In this document: in pieces, positions 32,440-42,389 of the stretch
Layout: every line of letters begins with the position of its first letter
Numbering within the stretch: the stretch's first letter is position 1
DNA from: a bacterium
GTDB taxonomy: Bacteria > Actinomycetota > Acidimicrobiia > Spongiisociales > Spongiisociaceae
DNA length: 64,000 nucleotides
Reading direction: 5' to 3'
Assembly: GCA_028820935.1 (NCBI GenBank)
Contig: JAPPHZ010000042.1
Location: 1-64,000, forward strand
The notes under the pieces: generated by a model
What the model was told of the DNA's origin: nothing
The model's database searches: none
What the model saw: the letters and a program-made list of their open reading frames with translations, nothing else
Made by a program: the position numbers and the translations under genes

Positions 32440-33846
32440 TTAGAGCAACCCTTCGGAGCGCAGGTCGGATTCCACCCGTTCGAGGCTGCGTTCGATCACA
32501 CCTACCACCCAATCGCCCTCCTCGGCGGTCATGATCAGGGGAGGGGACAGGATGATGTGCTGGCGGAGGGGCCTGACGATCAGGCCCTCGTCCCGGCAGA
32601 AGGCCTCTACCCGCCCGGAAATCCCTACCTCCGACGGGAACAGCGCCTTGGTATTCCGGTCCGCCACCAGCTCGACCGCGGCCATGAACCCCAGGCCCCT
32701 CACCTCGCCCACCAGCGAGGAGCCGGACAGGTCCCGGAGCCGGGCCTGGAACCGGGCGCCTACCCGGGTGACGTGGCCGCAGAGATCCTCGCGCTCCATT
32801 ATGTCGATATTGGCCAGACCGGCCGCGCAACACACCGGATGCCCGGAGTGGGTGAATCCGTGGGCGTAGATCCGATCCGGGTCCTCGGAGGCGCTGATGA
32901 CTTCCTGGATACGGTCCGACACCAGGGTTGCTGATAGGGGCTGGTATCCGGAGCTGATCCCCTTGCCCAGCGTGATGAGATCGGCCTGCATCCCGAAGAC
33001 CGGCTCGGCTGCCATGAAGTGGCCCAGCCGGCCGAACCCGGTCACGACCTCGTCGGCGATCACGAATATGTCGTTTGCGTGGCATACCTCCACCATCCGG
33101 GCGTGGTATCCCTCGGGAGGAACGATCACTCCTCCGGCGCCCAGGACCGGCTCCAGGATGAAGCAGGCGATGTTGTCGGCCCCGAGGCGAGTGATCAGGC
33201 GTTCTAGGTCGTCCACCAGGTAGTCCACGAACCGATCCCCCACCAGCCCGTCCGGAGCGCGGTAGGGGTAGGGAGAACGGAGCTCGTGGACCACATCCAC
33301 CACATGGAACGTCTCGTGATAGTTACCCGAGAAGGTCAGCGACGCGGCCAGATATGTGGATCCGTGGTAAGACTGATCGACGCTGAGGACAAACCGTTTG
33401 CTGTCCCGGCCCTGGAGCCGGAAGTAGTGATGGACGGTCCGTATCGCTGTCTCGTTGGCGATCGACCCGCCGGTGCCCAAGAAGACCCGGTTCAAGCCCT
33501 CGGGCGCCAACCGGGCGATCCGGGCGGCCAGCTCGGCGGAGGGCAGGTTGGCGTTCCGGGCGAAGATCTGCCCGTAGCTCATCCGGCCCGCCTGCTCCCG
33601 GATCGCCTCCACCATCTCGTCCCGCCCGTAGCCGACGTTGACGCACCAGAGACCGGCGTTGGCGTCGAACAGTCGATTGCCACGGGCGTCCTCCAGATAG
33701 CACCCGGCGCCCCCCACGTACATGTCGTCCGGGGTGATCTCGGTGGTGGCCAGCTGGCTGAACGGATGGATTACGTGGGAACGGTCGTGTCCGATCGCCT
33801 TGCTGTAGGTCCCGTTGGCGCTCATGGGAATATCCGGATCGCCCAT
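32440..33846 (-). CDS. Class III (omega-) aminotransferase
   Basis: This 468-aa PLP enzyme has GTGGSIANETAIR for phosphate binding, the IADEVVTGFGR motif with the cofactor-binding Asp, and the PLP-linked Lys in LGKGISSGYQP. These are the features of omega-amino acid, taurine or diamine:pyruvate transaminases. The product would be an aldehyde or oxoacid. The start may be ATG 33846 or the in-frame ATG at 33825; neither has a strong ribosome site. It is a single gene between the E1 operon and the divergent MetE-like gene. Confidence 0.93.
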   Translation of the reverse strand: MGDPDIPMSANGTYSKAIGHDRSHVIHPFSQLATTEITPDDMYVGGAGCYLEDARGNRLFDANAGLWCVNVGYGRDEMVEAIREQAGRMSYGQIFARNANLPSAELAARIARLAPEGLNRVFLGTGGSIANETAIRTVHHYFRLQGRDSKRFVLSVDQSYHGSTYLAASLTFSGNYHETFHVVDVVHELRSPYPYRAPDGLVGDRFVDYLVDDLERLITRLGADNIACFILEPVLGAGGVIVPPEGYHARMVEVCHANDIFVIADEVVTGFGRLGHFMAAEPVFGMQADLITLGKGISSGYQPLSATLVSDRIQEVISASEDPDRIYAHGFTHSGHPVCCAAGLANIDIMEREDLCGHVTRVGARFQARLRDLSGSSLVGEVRGLGFMAAVELVADRNTKALFPSEVGISGRVEAFCRDEGLIVRPLRQHIILSPPLIMTAEEGDWVVGVIERSLERVESDLRSEGLL

Positions 33847-34077
33847 CCGCGCCCGCTACGGGGAGAACGATGCTTCCGGGCGGCGCCTACCTCCGGCGTC
33901 GCATGGGAGGGATCCTGGAGCCGGTCGGCCATGGACCGCACAATACACCCTCCATCCACGAAGCCCCCGGACCGGCCCGATCCGCTCCCCCGCGTCGGGC
34001 CAACCCGGTGACCACTCAGAACCCTCCCGACAGGGGTAGTTAGCCTTGGATTGGACCCGGAAGTCGAAGGAGGCCGC

Positions 34078-35247
34078 GTGGTGCTGGGCGCAACCAAGAA
34101 CCGCCCCCTCGCCACGACGACCACCGGCGGCCTGCCCCGCCCAAGCTGGCACACCGAGTCACTCTCCGGGAGACCGTTCTCGGTAGCGATGGCAGGGCGC
34201 GGTTTCCGCGAGCAGTACCGTGACCTGGTCGCCGCCCTGGTGGCCGACCAGAACCAGGCCGGTATCGACATCCTGGTCGACGGGGACGCCCGGTTCGACG
34301 ACGACGTGGCAGGGAGGCAGTGGATCGCCTACCCGGAGGAACGTCTGGCCGGTCTCGGACCTCCTGAACTGCGCAGCTATCCCATCCACCAGGGCCACCA
34401 GCCCGGCGAGTTCATGTACGAGGTCATGGAGACCAGGATGCCGCGCGCCGTCATCGGGAAGGTCGGCCCGGGCCCGCTCGAGTACGACCGGATCTGGCAG
34501 ACCGCGCAGGCCTCCACGGACAAGCCGGTGAAGTTCGGCGCCATCTCGGCCCAGCTCCTCGAAGCCTCCATCAACAACGACTTCTACCCTGACCGGCGTC
34601 GCCTGGTCATGGATCTGTCGGAGATCATGAACGAGGAGTACCACCGCCTCGCCGACGCCGGCTGCCCGGTGATCCAGGTCGAGGAGCCCGCCATCCACGG
34701 GATCGCCGGGACGGAGCCGGGCACCATGCTCGACGCCGGTTTCTACGTAGAGGCCTTCAACCGGGAGGTGTCCGGCCTGCGTGACAAGACCGAGGTGTGG
34801 TGCCACACCTGCTGGGGAAGTCCCGGTGCCCAACGGACCCGCTCGCAGCATTTCTCCTACGAAGCGGCTCTGCCCTTCCTCAACGAGCTGGACGTCGACG
34901 TCCTGACCTTCGAGGCGAAGGAGACCTCGGGCGAGGAGATACCGATGATCGCCTCCGGTATCGGACCGGACAAGAAGATCGCCCTGGGGGTGGTGAGCCA
35001 CCGCACGCTCCAGATCGAGCCTCCCGAAGAGGTGGCAGGTTTGGTACGGATGGCGCTGGACCACATCAGCCCCGAGCGGTTGATCCTGTCGACGGATTGT
35101 GGGTTCGGGCGCCAGGGGATGAGCCGCATGCACGCGTTCTACAAGATGGTGTCGCTGGTGCGCGGCGTGAACCTGGTGCGGGCCGAGCTCGGCTTGGAGG
35201 AGGCCGACGTCCCCACTGCGTCGCCTGGCCTGACCACGCTCGACTGA
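34078..35247 (+). CDS. Core-MetE-like cobalamin-independent methyltransferase
   Basis: This 389-aa protein matches the C-terminal catalytic barrel of methionine synthase MetE (COG0620) without the N-terminal duplicate domain. Zinc ligands are visible: H243 and C245 in WCHTC, E279 in FEAKE and C341 in DCGFG. Such short forms transfer methyl groups from donors other than polyglutamylated folate or have unknown roles. GTG 34078 follows GAAGGAGG; the frame open to TTG 34051 has no site. In a region rich in methylated-compound enzymes it could use a methylated osmolyte as donor (inference). Confidence 0.88.
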   Translation: MVLGATKNRPLATTTTGGLPRPSWHTESLSGRPFSVAMAGRGFREQYRDLVAALVADQNQAGIDILVDGDARFDDDVAGRQWIAYPEERLAGLGPPELRSYPIHQGHQPGEFMYEVMETRMPRAVIGKVGPGPLEYDRIWQTAQASTDKPVKFGAISAQLLEASINNDFYPDRRRLVMDLSEIMNEEYHRLADAGCPVIQVEEPAIHGIAGTEPGTMLDAGFYVEAFNREVSGLRDKTEVWCHTCWGSPGAQRTRSQHFSYEAALPFLNELDVDVLTFEAKETSGEEIPMIASGIGPDKKIALGVVSHRTLQIEPPEEVAGLVRMALDHISPERLILSTDCGFGRQGMSRMHAFYKMVSLVRGVNLVRAELGLEEADVPTASPGLTTLD

Positions 35248-35321
35248 CCGTCCGGAACCCGGGCACGTTGCCCGCCTCCGCGGTACGCTCTGCTCGTTCT
35301 CAGACTTGACAGGAGCACCCT

Positions 35322-36176
35322 ATGGCTGGACGCGGCGCGGACGTACTCGATCTCGACGGCCGGGTGGCGGTAGTCACCGGCGCCGCCTCGGGACAGGGGA
35401 GGGCAGCAGCTCACCGCCTGCGCCGGGCGGGAGCGACGGTGGCCGCACTGGACCTGAATGCGGAGGGCCTCGCCACGTTGCGGGACGACATCCTGACGCT
35501 GGCGGTGGACACCTCGGATCCCGATCGGGTCGCAGAAGCCTTCGATGAGATCGAGAGCTCGCTGGGACCTGCCTACATCCTGGCTTCGGCGGCGGCCGTC
35601 TGGGCGGGCTGGAACAGCATCGTCGACATGGACTACGACGACGTGGAGCGGATCTTCCGCATCAACACCTTCGGAACGCTCTACTGCGTCAAGAATGCCG
35701 CCCGCCAGATGATCGGCGCAGCCGAGGGCGGCCGGATCATCATGTGGTCGTCCATCGCAGCCGCCCGCGGCCAGGCCGGCGACATCCCGTACAGCGGCAG
35801 CAAGGCCGCCTTGGAGGGCATGGCCCGACCGTTGGCCGCGGAGCTGGCCCAGCACGAGATCACCGTCAACGTGATCGCGCCCGGCGCCATCGACACCCCG
35901 ATGCTGGGCGGCACCGACCTGAGCTTCTACGATACGGTGCTGCCCGGCCGCCGGATCGGAACCCCGGAGGAGATCGCCGAGTTGGTCGCCTGGCTCTGCT
36001 CGCCCCTTTCGCGCTTCGTCACCGGAGCGGTGATCCCCATAAACGGAGGCGTCGCCTCGATCAACGGACCGTGGGCGCTGGCCCACACTTTCCACCAGCT
36101 GGAGCCGGAACTGGTCGACCGGATGAAGGTGGCCCTGTACGGCGAGGACCAGCCAGCCAGCACCAGTTACAGCTAA
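35322..36176 (+). CDS. Short-chain dehydrogenase/reductase (SDR)
   Basis: This 284-aa SDR has the cofactor motif TGAASGQG, the catalytic YSGSK and the NVIAPGAIDTP segment. A C-terminal extension of about 40 residues follows the usual INGG motif. ATG 35322 follows AGGAG. It lies downstream of the MetE-like gene in the same direction with a 74-bp gap. Confidence 0.92.
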   Translation: MAGRGADVLDLDGRVAVVTGAASGQGRAAAHRLRRAGATVAALDLNAEGLATLRDDILTLAVDTSDPDRVAEAFDEIESSLGPAYILASAAAVWAGWNSIVDMDYDDVERIFRINTFGTLYCVKNAARQMIGAAEGGRIIMWSSIAAARGQAGDIPYSGSKAALEGMARPLAAELAQHEITVNVIAPGAIDTPMLGGTDLSFYDTVLPGRRIGTPEEIAELVAWLCSPLSRFVTGAVIPINGGVASINGPWALAHTFHQLEPELVDRMKVALYGEDQPASTSYS

Positions 36177-36186
36177 CAGCTAGGTC

Positions 36187-37146
36187 TCAGTAGGGCCGGG
36201 ATCCCTTCGGCCGGTTAGCCAGGTAGGGCTGGGTGATCTTGCGAGCCTGCTCGATCGGATGCACCCCTACCTGCTGGGCGAAGGCGTCGATCAGCCGATC
36301 CACCACCGGACCGGGAGTCCCGGTCCCGATCTCCCTGCCGTCGATGCTGGTAACCGGCATCACGAAGAAAGGAGTGGAGGCGAAGAAGGCCTCATCGGCG
36401 GTCATCACGTCGTAGGGCTCGAGGTTGGTCTCCACGAACTCCATACCAAGTTGTGGCGCCAGTTCCCGCACGTCCTCGCGGGTGATTCCCCGCAGGATGT
36501 TCCGCCCCTCCGGTGAGATGATGGCGCCGTCCTTCACGATCAGGAAGTTGGCCCCGCCCCCTTCGGTGATGTAGCCGTCATCGTCCACGAACAGCGCCTC
36601 GGCCCTGGGGTCGATCTTGCGGGCCTCCCTCATGCCCTGCCCGTAGTGGATGCGGTTGCGGTTCTTCATCTTCGGATCGAGATAGCGGGCCGGGAGGTTC
36701 TTGGTGGGCGGTATGACTGCCGGAACTCCGTTCTCCAGCCCGTCGAGGAACCCGACCAGCGACGGTCCCAGCGGGATCACCATCATGAACACGGTCCGCT
36801 CGTAGGAGTCGTACGGTCCGGGATCGAACGGTTTGGCGATGCCCCTCGAGCAGTCGTTGTTCCACATCAGGTCGTCGTAGGGCTCGATGGTGGCCCTGTT
36901 CCGGTCGATCAGTTCGTGGGTCACCTCCTCCATCTCCTCGATCGACATGCCGCAGTCGATATCCAGGGCCTTCATCGAGGCGTAGAGCCGGTCCAGGTGG
37001 TCGCGGAGACGGTGGGGACGGAGGTCATAGGTCCGAACCGTCTCGAACACGAACTCCCCGATCCGCACCCCCACGTCGAATGGCGCCAGCCTCAACTCCG
37101 ACTCGGGGATGAAATGGCCGTTGTAATAGGCGGTACGTTCGTCCAT
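36187..37146 (-). CDS. Class IV aminotransferase (BCAT/D-amino acid transaminase fold)
   Basis: This 319-aa PLP enzyme begins with YYNGHFIPESE and DVGVRIGEFVFETVRTY, typical of branched-chain and D-amino acid transaminases. The PLP Lys is in DPKMKNRNR, and ITEGGGANFLIVKDG and ILRGITRE follow in the normal order. The substrate could be a branched-chain, aromatic or D-amino acid. It is divergent from the phosphotriesterase homologue at 37241 and convergent with the SDR. Confidence 0.9.
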   Translation of the reverse strand: MDERTAYYNGHFIPESELRLAPFDVGVRIGEFVFETVRTYDLRPHRLRDHLDRLYASMKALDIDCGMSIEEMEEVTHELIDRNRATIEPYDDLMWNNDCSRGIAKPFDPGPYDSYERTVFMMVIPLGPSLVGFLDGLENGVPAVIPPTKNLPARYLDPKMKNRNRIHYGQGMREARKIDPRAEALFVDDDGYITEGGGANFLIVKDGAIISPEGRNILRGITREDVRELAPQLGMEFVETNLEPYDVMTADEAFFASTPFFVMPVTSIDGREIGTGTPGPVVDRLIDAFAQQVGVHPIEQARKITQPYLANRPKGSRPY

Positions 37147-37240
37147 GTCCCCTCCTTCCGGCTGCCAAAGGCCCTACCCGATGCGACCGTTGTCGTTCAT
37201 AATGGCACAGGGCAGACCCGGACGGTCGGTAGGAGGGCTG

Positions 37241-38215
37241 ATGGCGAATCAGGTAATGACGGTTACCGGTCCGGTCGATGTGGAGGACCTGGGCCTCACG
37301 CTCATGCACGAGCACATCTTCTTGGACCTGATGCGGGACGCCTGGATCTTCACCAACATCCTCAACGACCCCGAGCTCGCGGATATCGAACTCGACATGC
37401 TCTGCCAGGCCGGTGGCGCCACCGTCGTCGACCTCACCTCTGGAGGCCTCCGGGAGTACGACAACCCCATCATGTTCCACCAGGACGATCTCGCACCGTT
37501 GCCACCGCCCCTGGCCGTTCGCCGGGCCGCCGAGCGGAGCGGGCTCAGGATCGTCATGGGCGCCGGCTGGTACCACGAGAACTACTACAAGCCCAGGTTG
37601 TGGGACCTCTCCACCGACCAGCTGGCCGAAGAGATAGTCGGGGAACTCCGCCTGGGCATGGAAGGGACCGACGTCAAGGCAGGGATCATCGGGGAGATCG
37701 GCGCCCAGTACAACCGCCTGTCGGCGATCGAGGAACGGGTGTTGCGGGCCGCCGCCCGCGCCCAGATGGAGACCGGCGTCGGCCTGACCACCCACACCAC
37801 GAGAGGTGTCGGTGGGTTGGAGCAACTGGACGTCCTGGAGCAGGAGGGCGTAGACCTCTCCCGGGTAGTGCTCGCCCACTCCGGAGGCCAGCCCTACCCC
37901 GAGTACCACGCCCGGATCTCCCGGCGCGGAGCCTGCGTCTCGTTCGACCGCATGGGGAGCCTGCCGGACATGACGGATTTCCACCGCAACCGGGTCCTGC
38001 GCAGCATCAAGCGCCTGATCGATGACGGTTGTACGGACAAGATCGTCCTGTCACATGACGTGTGCTATGCCGATGACCTGGCCACCAACGGCGGCCCCGG
38101 CTACGCCTGGCTCCCCGTGGCCGGCCGGGAGATGCTCGCGCGAGAGATCGGCCTTACCGACGACCAGTGGCACACCATCATGGTCGAGACCCCCAAACGC
38201 ATCCTCGCCGGCTAA
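37241..38215 (+). CDS. Phosphotriesterase-family metal-dependent hydrolase (copy 2)
   Basis: This 324-aa member starts at ATG 37241 after TAGGAGGG; the frame upstream is non-coding. Metal-site motifs are HEH, GIIGEIG (bridging Glu), TTHT, AHSGG and SHD. It is the most divergent of the four homologues here, with a shorter N-terminal insertion. A lactonase or esterase role is more likely than phosphotriester cleavage. Confidence 0.91.
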   Translation: MANQVMTVTGPVDVEDLGLTLMHEHIFLDLMRDAWIFTNILNDPELADIELDMLCQAGGATVVDLTSGGLREYDNPIMFHQDDLAPLPPPLAVRRAAERSGLRIVMGAGWYHENYYKPRLWDLSTDQLAEEIVGELRLGMEGTDVKAGIIGEIGAQYNRLSAIEERVLRAAARAQMETGVGLTTHTTRGVGGLEQLDVLEQEGVDLSRVVLAHSGGQPYPEYHARISRRGACVSFDRMGSLPDMTDFHRNRVLRSIKRLIDDGCTDKIVLSHDVCYADDLATNGGPGYAWLPVAGREMLAREIGLTDDQWHTIMVETPKRILAG

Positions 38216-38291
38216 CCGCCCCCGCCCAGGCCGTCACGTGCCTCCGGCGGCCATTGGTAGGACGTCGCCCGCGCCGGTAGCCGGGCCTACG

Positions 38292-39422
38292 TCAGAGGCT
38301 GGCGGCCTCGTCGATCACGGCCAGGAACCGGTCGATGTCCTCCCGGTTGTTGAACACGTGCGGATCCACCCGGAGCATGTCCGCGTAGTGCCAGCCGTCA
38401 ACACCCCTCCTCCGCATCAGGTCGCACACCTCTCCGGAGTTCTCCATACGGACGGCCACAATCCCGGCCCGCCGGTTGCGGTCGGGGAGCGTGTAGAGGT
38501 CGAGGCCGCGGGATAGCAACCCTTCGATGCAGTAGCCGGCCAGGTCCAGCACGTGCTGCTCGACCTCGGCCATACCGGCACCCGTCAGGATTTGGAGCCC
38601 CGGGAGGGTGGCGGCCAGTCCCAGGAGTGGCGGAGCGCCCAGGCGGAACCGATCCGCGCCGGGCTTGGGATCCAACCCGCCTTCGGGCCACGACGGATAG
38701 TCGTAGGAGAGCCCGGTGATCCCGGCTCGGGGAGGGAGGCGGTCCAGGTAGCGCCGGTCGACATACAGGAACCCGACCCCGGCCGATCCCAGCAGCCACT
38801 TCATGGCGCCGCAGGCGAGGAAATGGACCCCCGACCGATGTACGTCGATCTCTACGGCGCCGGCCGACTGCATGGCGTCCACGATGAGCGCCGCACCGTG
38901 CTCGACGGCCAGCGTCCCCAGTGCGTCCAGATCGTGGCGGAACCCCGTCATGTGGCACACGTGGGAGACGCTTACCGCGATCGTGTCGTGGTCGATGGCC
39001 TCGGCCAGGTCGTCCAGGTGGACCGCCCCGTCCCGAGGCGCCACGAAGCGGCATTCGATCGACTCGCGTGCGGGGAGCATCCACGGATACACCGAGGAGG
39101 GGTAGGTGAGGGTGTCGAAGACCACGTTGGTTCCGGGGAACCCGTCGAGTACATCCACCGCCAGGCTGGAGCCGGCGCCGGTGCAATCGGTGATGACCAC
39201 CTCGTCGGGTTCGGCACCGATGAGCGGACCGAACAGATCCTGGACCCGGCGGTAGTCCTGGTCGAGCCGGTCGTAACGGTCGTTTGGATCGTACGTGACC
39301 TCGTCGACGAACCGGGCGATCGCGTCGCGGGCGGGAATCGAGGCGGGCGCCAAGCCGCCGCTGAACAGGTAGGCGCGCTCGGCCAGCACCGGGAACAGCG
39401 CGCGGATCTCCGACAGGTTCAT
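38292..39422 (-). CDS. Class V aminotransferase-fold PLP enzyme
   Basis: This 376-aa protein has the cysteine desulfurase-like fold with VSHVCHMTGFR, the cofactor Asp in VDAMQSAGAV, and the PLP Lys in CGAMKWLLG. It lacks the Cys-loop motif expected of an Isc/Suf-type desulfurase, so an aminotransferase, lyase or epimerase role is likelier. It lies 46 bp downstream of the phosphotriesterase homologue at 39469 on the same strand and is probably cotranscribed with it. Confidence 0.88.
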   Translation of the reverse strand: MNLSEIRALFPVLAERAYLFSGGLAPASIPARDAIARFVDEVTYDPNDRYDRLDQDYRRVQDLFGPLIGAEPDEVVITDCTGAGSSLAVDVLDGFPGTNVVFDTLTYPSSVYPWMLPARESIECRFVAPRDGAVHLDDLAEAIDHDTIAVSVSHVCHMTGFRHDLDALGTLAVEHGAALIVDAMQSAGAVEIDVHRSGVHFLACGAMKWLLGSAGVGFLYVDRRYLDRLPPRAGITGLSYDYPSWPEGGLDPKPGADRFRLGAPPLLGLAATLPGLQILTGAGMAEVEQHVLDLAGYCIEGLLSRGLDLYTLPDRNRRAGIVAVRMENSGEVCDLMRRRGVDGWHYADMLRVDPHVFNNREDIDRFLAVIDEAASL

Positions 39423-39468
39423 GGACCGACCATCATGCGTTCGCTGTGCCGACGCATCGGCTCGGCTG

Positions 39469-40518
39469 TCAGGCGGGCGACTCTACGGCGAGAGTCAGCA
39501 CCCGGCGCGGGTTGTCGATCAATATCTTGTTGATGATGTCGCGGGGAACGCCGTCCCTGCTCAGCGTGGGGATGATCACGTTCATGATGTGGTCGTATCC
39601 GGGCCCTCCGAAGCTGGACAGCCTCGCCTTGAGCCCGATGTCATGGGAGAACAGCAACTGGTCCTCATGGCCCTCCGAGATCATCCACTCGACGGCACCG
39701 ACCCGATCGGCGTCGGAGACGTACACGCCTTCGGTCGGGCACGGGTGTCCGAACCCGTCGAGTTCGAAGAAGGTGCCGTACTCGGCGACGCGCTTCATGT
39801 AGCTGGGGTCGCCGGTGGTCAAGTCCATGTGTCCGGCGATCACCCTCGTGGGATGCACGCCCATCTCCTTGACCAGGAGGTCCAAGATGTCGGGCATCAG
39901 CCTCTGCTCATGCAAGGCGTGGATCTGGATCGCAGCGCCCGTAGCGTGGTGGGTGATGGCGGCGGCTCTCAAGGCCTTCCACTCGGAGGGAGCGACCGGA
40001 TCCGATGTCCCGATCTCCCCGATCAGCCCGCAGCGGATCTCGGTGCCATCCGCACCCTCGGTGATGTCCCGGATCATGCCCTCCGCCATATCGTGCTCCG
40101 TCATCGACTCGACGTACCAGGGCTGGGCGTGGTGGACGTAGTACCCGGTACCCGAGATGATGTTGACCCCGACATCATCGGCGATCTTGCGCAACCCCCA
40201 CACATCCCTGCCGAGGCCGAGGTCCGAGGAGTCGACGACGGTGCGGCCCAGCGCCATCTTGAAACGCCTTACCTCCATGGCGGTCAGGTACCAGTCGGTG
40301 TTGATCAGGTTGTCCCGGTTGTGGTACGGGAACTCCCGGAGCAGGGCCGCGTTCTGGGCGGTCACGGGCATGTATGCGTCCGATCCCAGGCCGCGATGGC
40401 TCTCCTCCAGGAACCACATGAGGCACGTGAACAGCAGATGCTCGTGCATCAGCGTGATGCCGAGTTGGTCGGGCTCCATGGGGCCGTTGACGGTGATTAC
40501 CTTGCCCTGATCCTTCAC
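39469..40518 (-). CDS. Phosphotriesterase-family metal-dependent hydrolase (copy 3)
   Basis: This 349-aa protein is a close paralogue of the first gene of the microcompartment operon (11918-12964), sharing nearly all of the N-terminal ITVNGP.EP.QLG, CLMWFLE.SHRGLGSD and NLINTDW segments. It has the same metal motifs (HEH, GLIGEIG, AGHMD, FSHD). GTG 40518 is set by GAGGAGG. It is followed by the class V PLP enzyme gene. The duplication suggests related substrates are processed by two pathways. Confidence 0.93.
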   Translation of the reverse strand: MKDQGKVITVNGPMEPDQLGITLMHEHLLFTCLMWFLEESHRGLGSDAYMPVTAQNAALLREFPYHNRDNLINTDWYLTAMEVRRFKMALGRTVVDSSDLGLGRDVWGLRKIADDVGVNIISGTGYYVHHAQPWYVESMTEHDMAEGMIRDITEGADGTEIRCGLIGEIGTSDPVAPSEWKALRAAAITHHATGAAIQIHALHEQRLMPDILDLLVKEMGVHPTRVIAGHMDLTTGDPSYMKRVAEYGTFFELDGFGHPCPTEGVYVSDADRVGAVEWMISEGHEDQLLFSHDIGLKARLSSFGGPGYDHIMNVIIPTLSRDGVPRDIINKILIDNPRRVLTLAVESPA

Positions 40519-40810
40519 AGCAACCTCCTCGCCACGGCCCTGCCGACATTAGCCCTGATTATTCCTGTTCCCGGCACGCCGATGCCGTCAGGCCACTCGG
40601 ACTTGTCGTTGCTAAGCGGCCACTCTTCACCCCGGCAACGGATGTCACGCCAGGCCGCAGACCGAGTTTTCAATGTGGCTGTAGCACCAGGTCGGGAGAC
40701 CTGAGCTCCTGCGACCTTCACCCGTGGACCCCCATCCATGAATAATTGGGGCTAGACAATCAGCGGTCTTGTTCGTCGGTTTCCAGGATCCTGGGCCCTG
40801 CAGTACTTTC
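40519..40810. other. 292-bp intergenic region, no feature recognised
   Basis: No coding segment, RNA gene or clear terminator is seen here. It lies upstream of the phosphotriesterase homologue and downstream of the RraA-like gene, both leftward, so a promoter for the former is expected. A short A+T-rich stretch lies near 40738-40750. Confidence 0.4.
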
Positions 40811-41569
40811 CTACTCGCGGCTCCGGATACCGCGCTGCCGGCCTATCTCCGACCGCAGCCGGGCCACGACCGCGCGGAACTCGGAAGATGCCTCGGAGAA
40901 CCCTTTCTTGGTCTTGACGCCGGGTCCGTTCAGGTAGTCCAGGACGATCGCCTCGGCGGCAACGAATTCGGCAGCGGCATCCGCCACCTCGGTGGCGATG
41001 TTCCCGGGGATGCTGGTCACCCCGTTCAGATCGCCGTGCAGTAGATCGCCCTGGTTGACTACCAGGCCACCCACCCGCACCTGCCGCCCGACATGGAGGG
41101 TACGGCAGTAACCGTGGGCACTGATGGTCGACCCGGTGAAGACCGGGAAGTCCAGAGCCCTGACCTGATCGAGGTCCCGCCCGGCGCCGTTGGTCACCAG
41201 CCCGACTGCCCCGAAGGTCCGGTAGGTGGTGCACATGATCTCCCCGAACACCGCGGCGGCCGGCGGATCGTCGAGGTCCTGGTAGACGACCACCGGCGGA
41301 CCCCCGAGTCCTTCGAAGAGTTCGATCTGGTCCTCAAGAGATCCGTAGATGTCGGTTGCGGACGGCTCGCCCGCCGATCGGAAGGCGGCAGTGGCGGCGA
41401 AACCGACCATCGGCGGCATCTCGGGGAAGGCAGAACGGATCCGATGATCCATGTAGCCCTGGTCGCGGGGTCTGACATCGAACAACTCGATCACGTTGCA
41501 GATGGTGGGTGTGTCGAAACGCCGGAGCAGGTCCAGGGTGGAACCTGTCAACCTGGTCCCTGCCGGCAC
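40811..41569 (-). CDS. RraA-family protein (HMG/CHA aldolase-like)
   Basis: This 252-aa protein has the RraA/dimethylmenaquinone-methyltransferase-like fold with FDTPTICNVIELF, TNGAGRD and GDLNGVTSIP, the last two forming the metal and oxoacid site in 4-hydroxy-4-methyl-2-oxoglutarate aldolases. It is longer than RraA (about 160 residues) at both ends. An aldolase or oxaloacetate-decarboxylase-type activity is plausible. It stands alone on the minus strand. Confidence 0.88.
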   Translation of the reverse strand: MPAGTRLTGSTLDLLRRFDTPTICNVIELFDVRPRDQGYMDHRIRSAFPEMPPMVGFAATAAFRSAGEPSATDIYGSLEDQIELFEGLGGPPVVVYQDLDDPPAAAVFGEIMCTTYRTFGAVGLVTNGAGRDLDQVRALDFPVFTGSTISAHGYCRTLHVGRQVRVGGLVVNQGDLLHGDLNGVTSIPGNIATEVADAAAEFVAAEAIVLDYLNGPGVKTKKGFSEASSEFRAVVARLRSEIGRQRGIRSRE

Positions 41570-41696
41570 ACTTCACCTCCCGTGACATCCGCCCACCGGA
41601 GCCCGCGGAGCGTACCGTAATTGGGCTGACCGTGGGCTGTGCCTACTGTCCGGCCGCGCCGGGTAGTAGGGCTCAGGCTCCCGCATCCGGCTTCAG

Positions 41697-42389
41697 CTAC
41701 TCGGCTTTCCCGACCGTCTCGAGACCAGTGTGGATCGGCTGCTTCATCCGGATAAAGGCTAACCCGATCAAGAACACCCAGGCGATCTGGAGCAGCAGGA
41801 TGCCGCTTCCGACTTGATACAAGCCGATCACGTTCCCGCCTCCGAGCAAAGCGATCAGCAGAAGGAGTGCACCAAGGATGGCCGGGATCACTCCGAGAAC
41901 GGTTGCCACAGCCCGATCTGGTCCCAACAGGCGAACCTTCATCGTTCCCAGGGCGAACAATCCCACGCCGATCATTGAAAATGAGATCCCGAAAGAGACC
42001 AGGAGGGTGCCATCTGCGGTGAACAGCTCAGAGACACCAGAGGGCTGTTGTTCGCGGTCAAGATGTGTGGTCAAGAAGTGAGAGAAAGTCCACGCGATGA
42101 TCTCCGACACCAACCCCAACACCAATACCACCAACCCCGCTTGCCTGAGATAATCGGTGCTCTTCCCGTCCTGGAGTACCCGTTCCATACCGATCATTCC
42201 CAGTAGAAAAGCAACAGAGACGAATATGCCACCATCCGCTATCAGGTGAGACAATGCAGTGTCCACACTTTCATCAGGTTCCAGCGCAAAAACAACGAGG
42301 AGACCAAGCGGAACGCTTAGAACGGCTCCGATCACCAGCAACCAACCTACAGCTATTCTAAAGGTTGGTCGGTCGGTGACCCGTGCCAT
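41697..42389 (-). CDS. Hypothetical multi-pass membrane protein, low GC
   Basis: This 230-aa protein has about six hydrophobic segments and no motif I recognise; it vaguely resembles DUF4386-like membrane proteins. Base composition is about 50-58% G+C in the lines counted, against about 65% around it, which suggests later arrival. It lies between the RraA-like gene and a degraded stretch and has no evident functional link to either. Confidence 0.75.
   Translation of the reverse strand: MARVTDRPTFRIAVGWLLVIGAVLSVPLGLLVVFALEPDESVDTALSHLIADGGIFVSVAFLLGMIGMERVLQDGKSTDYLRQAGLVVLVLGLVSEIIAWTFSHFLTTHLDREQQPSGVSELFTADGTLLVSFGISFSMIGVGLFALGTMKVRLLGPDRAVATVLGVIPAILGALLLLIALLGGGNVIGLYQVGSGILLLQIAWVFLIGLAFIRMKQPIHTGLETVGKAE

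Noticed and set aside
38292-39422. Cysteine desulfurase (IscS/SufS) identity for the class V PLP enzyme
   Set aside because: The active-site Cys loop expected for desulfurases was not found, and the context is catabolic rather than Fe-S assembly.
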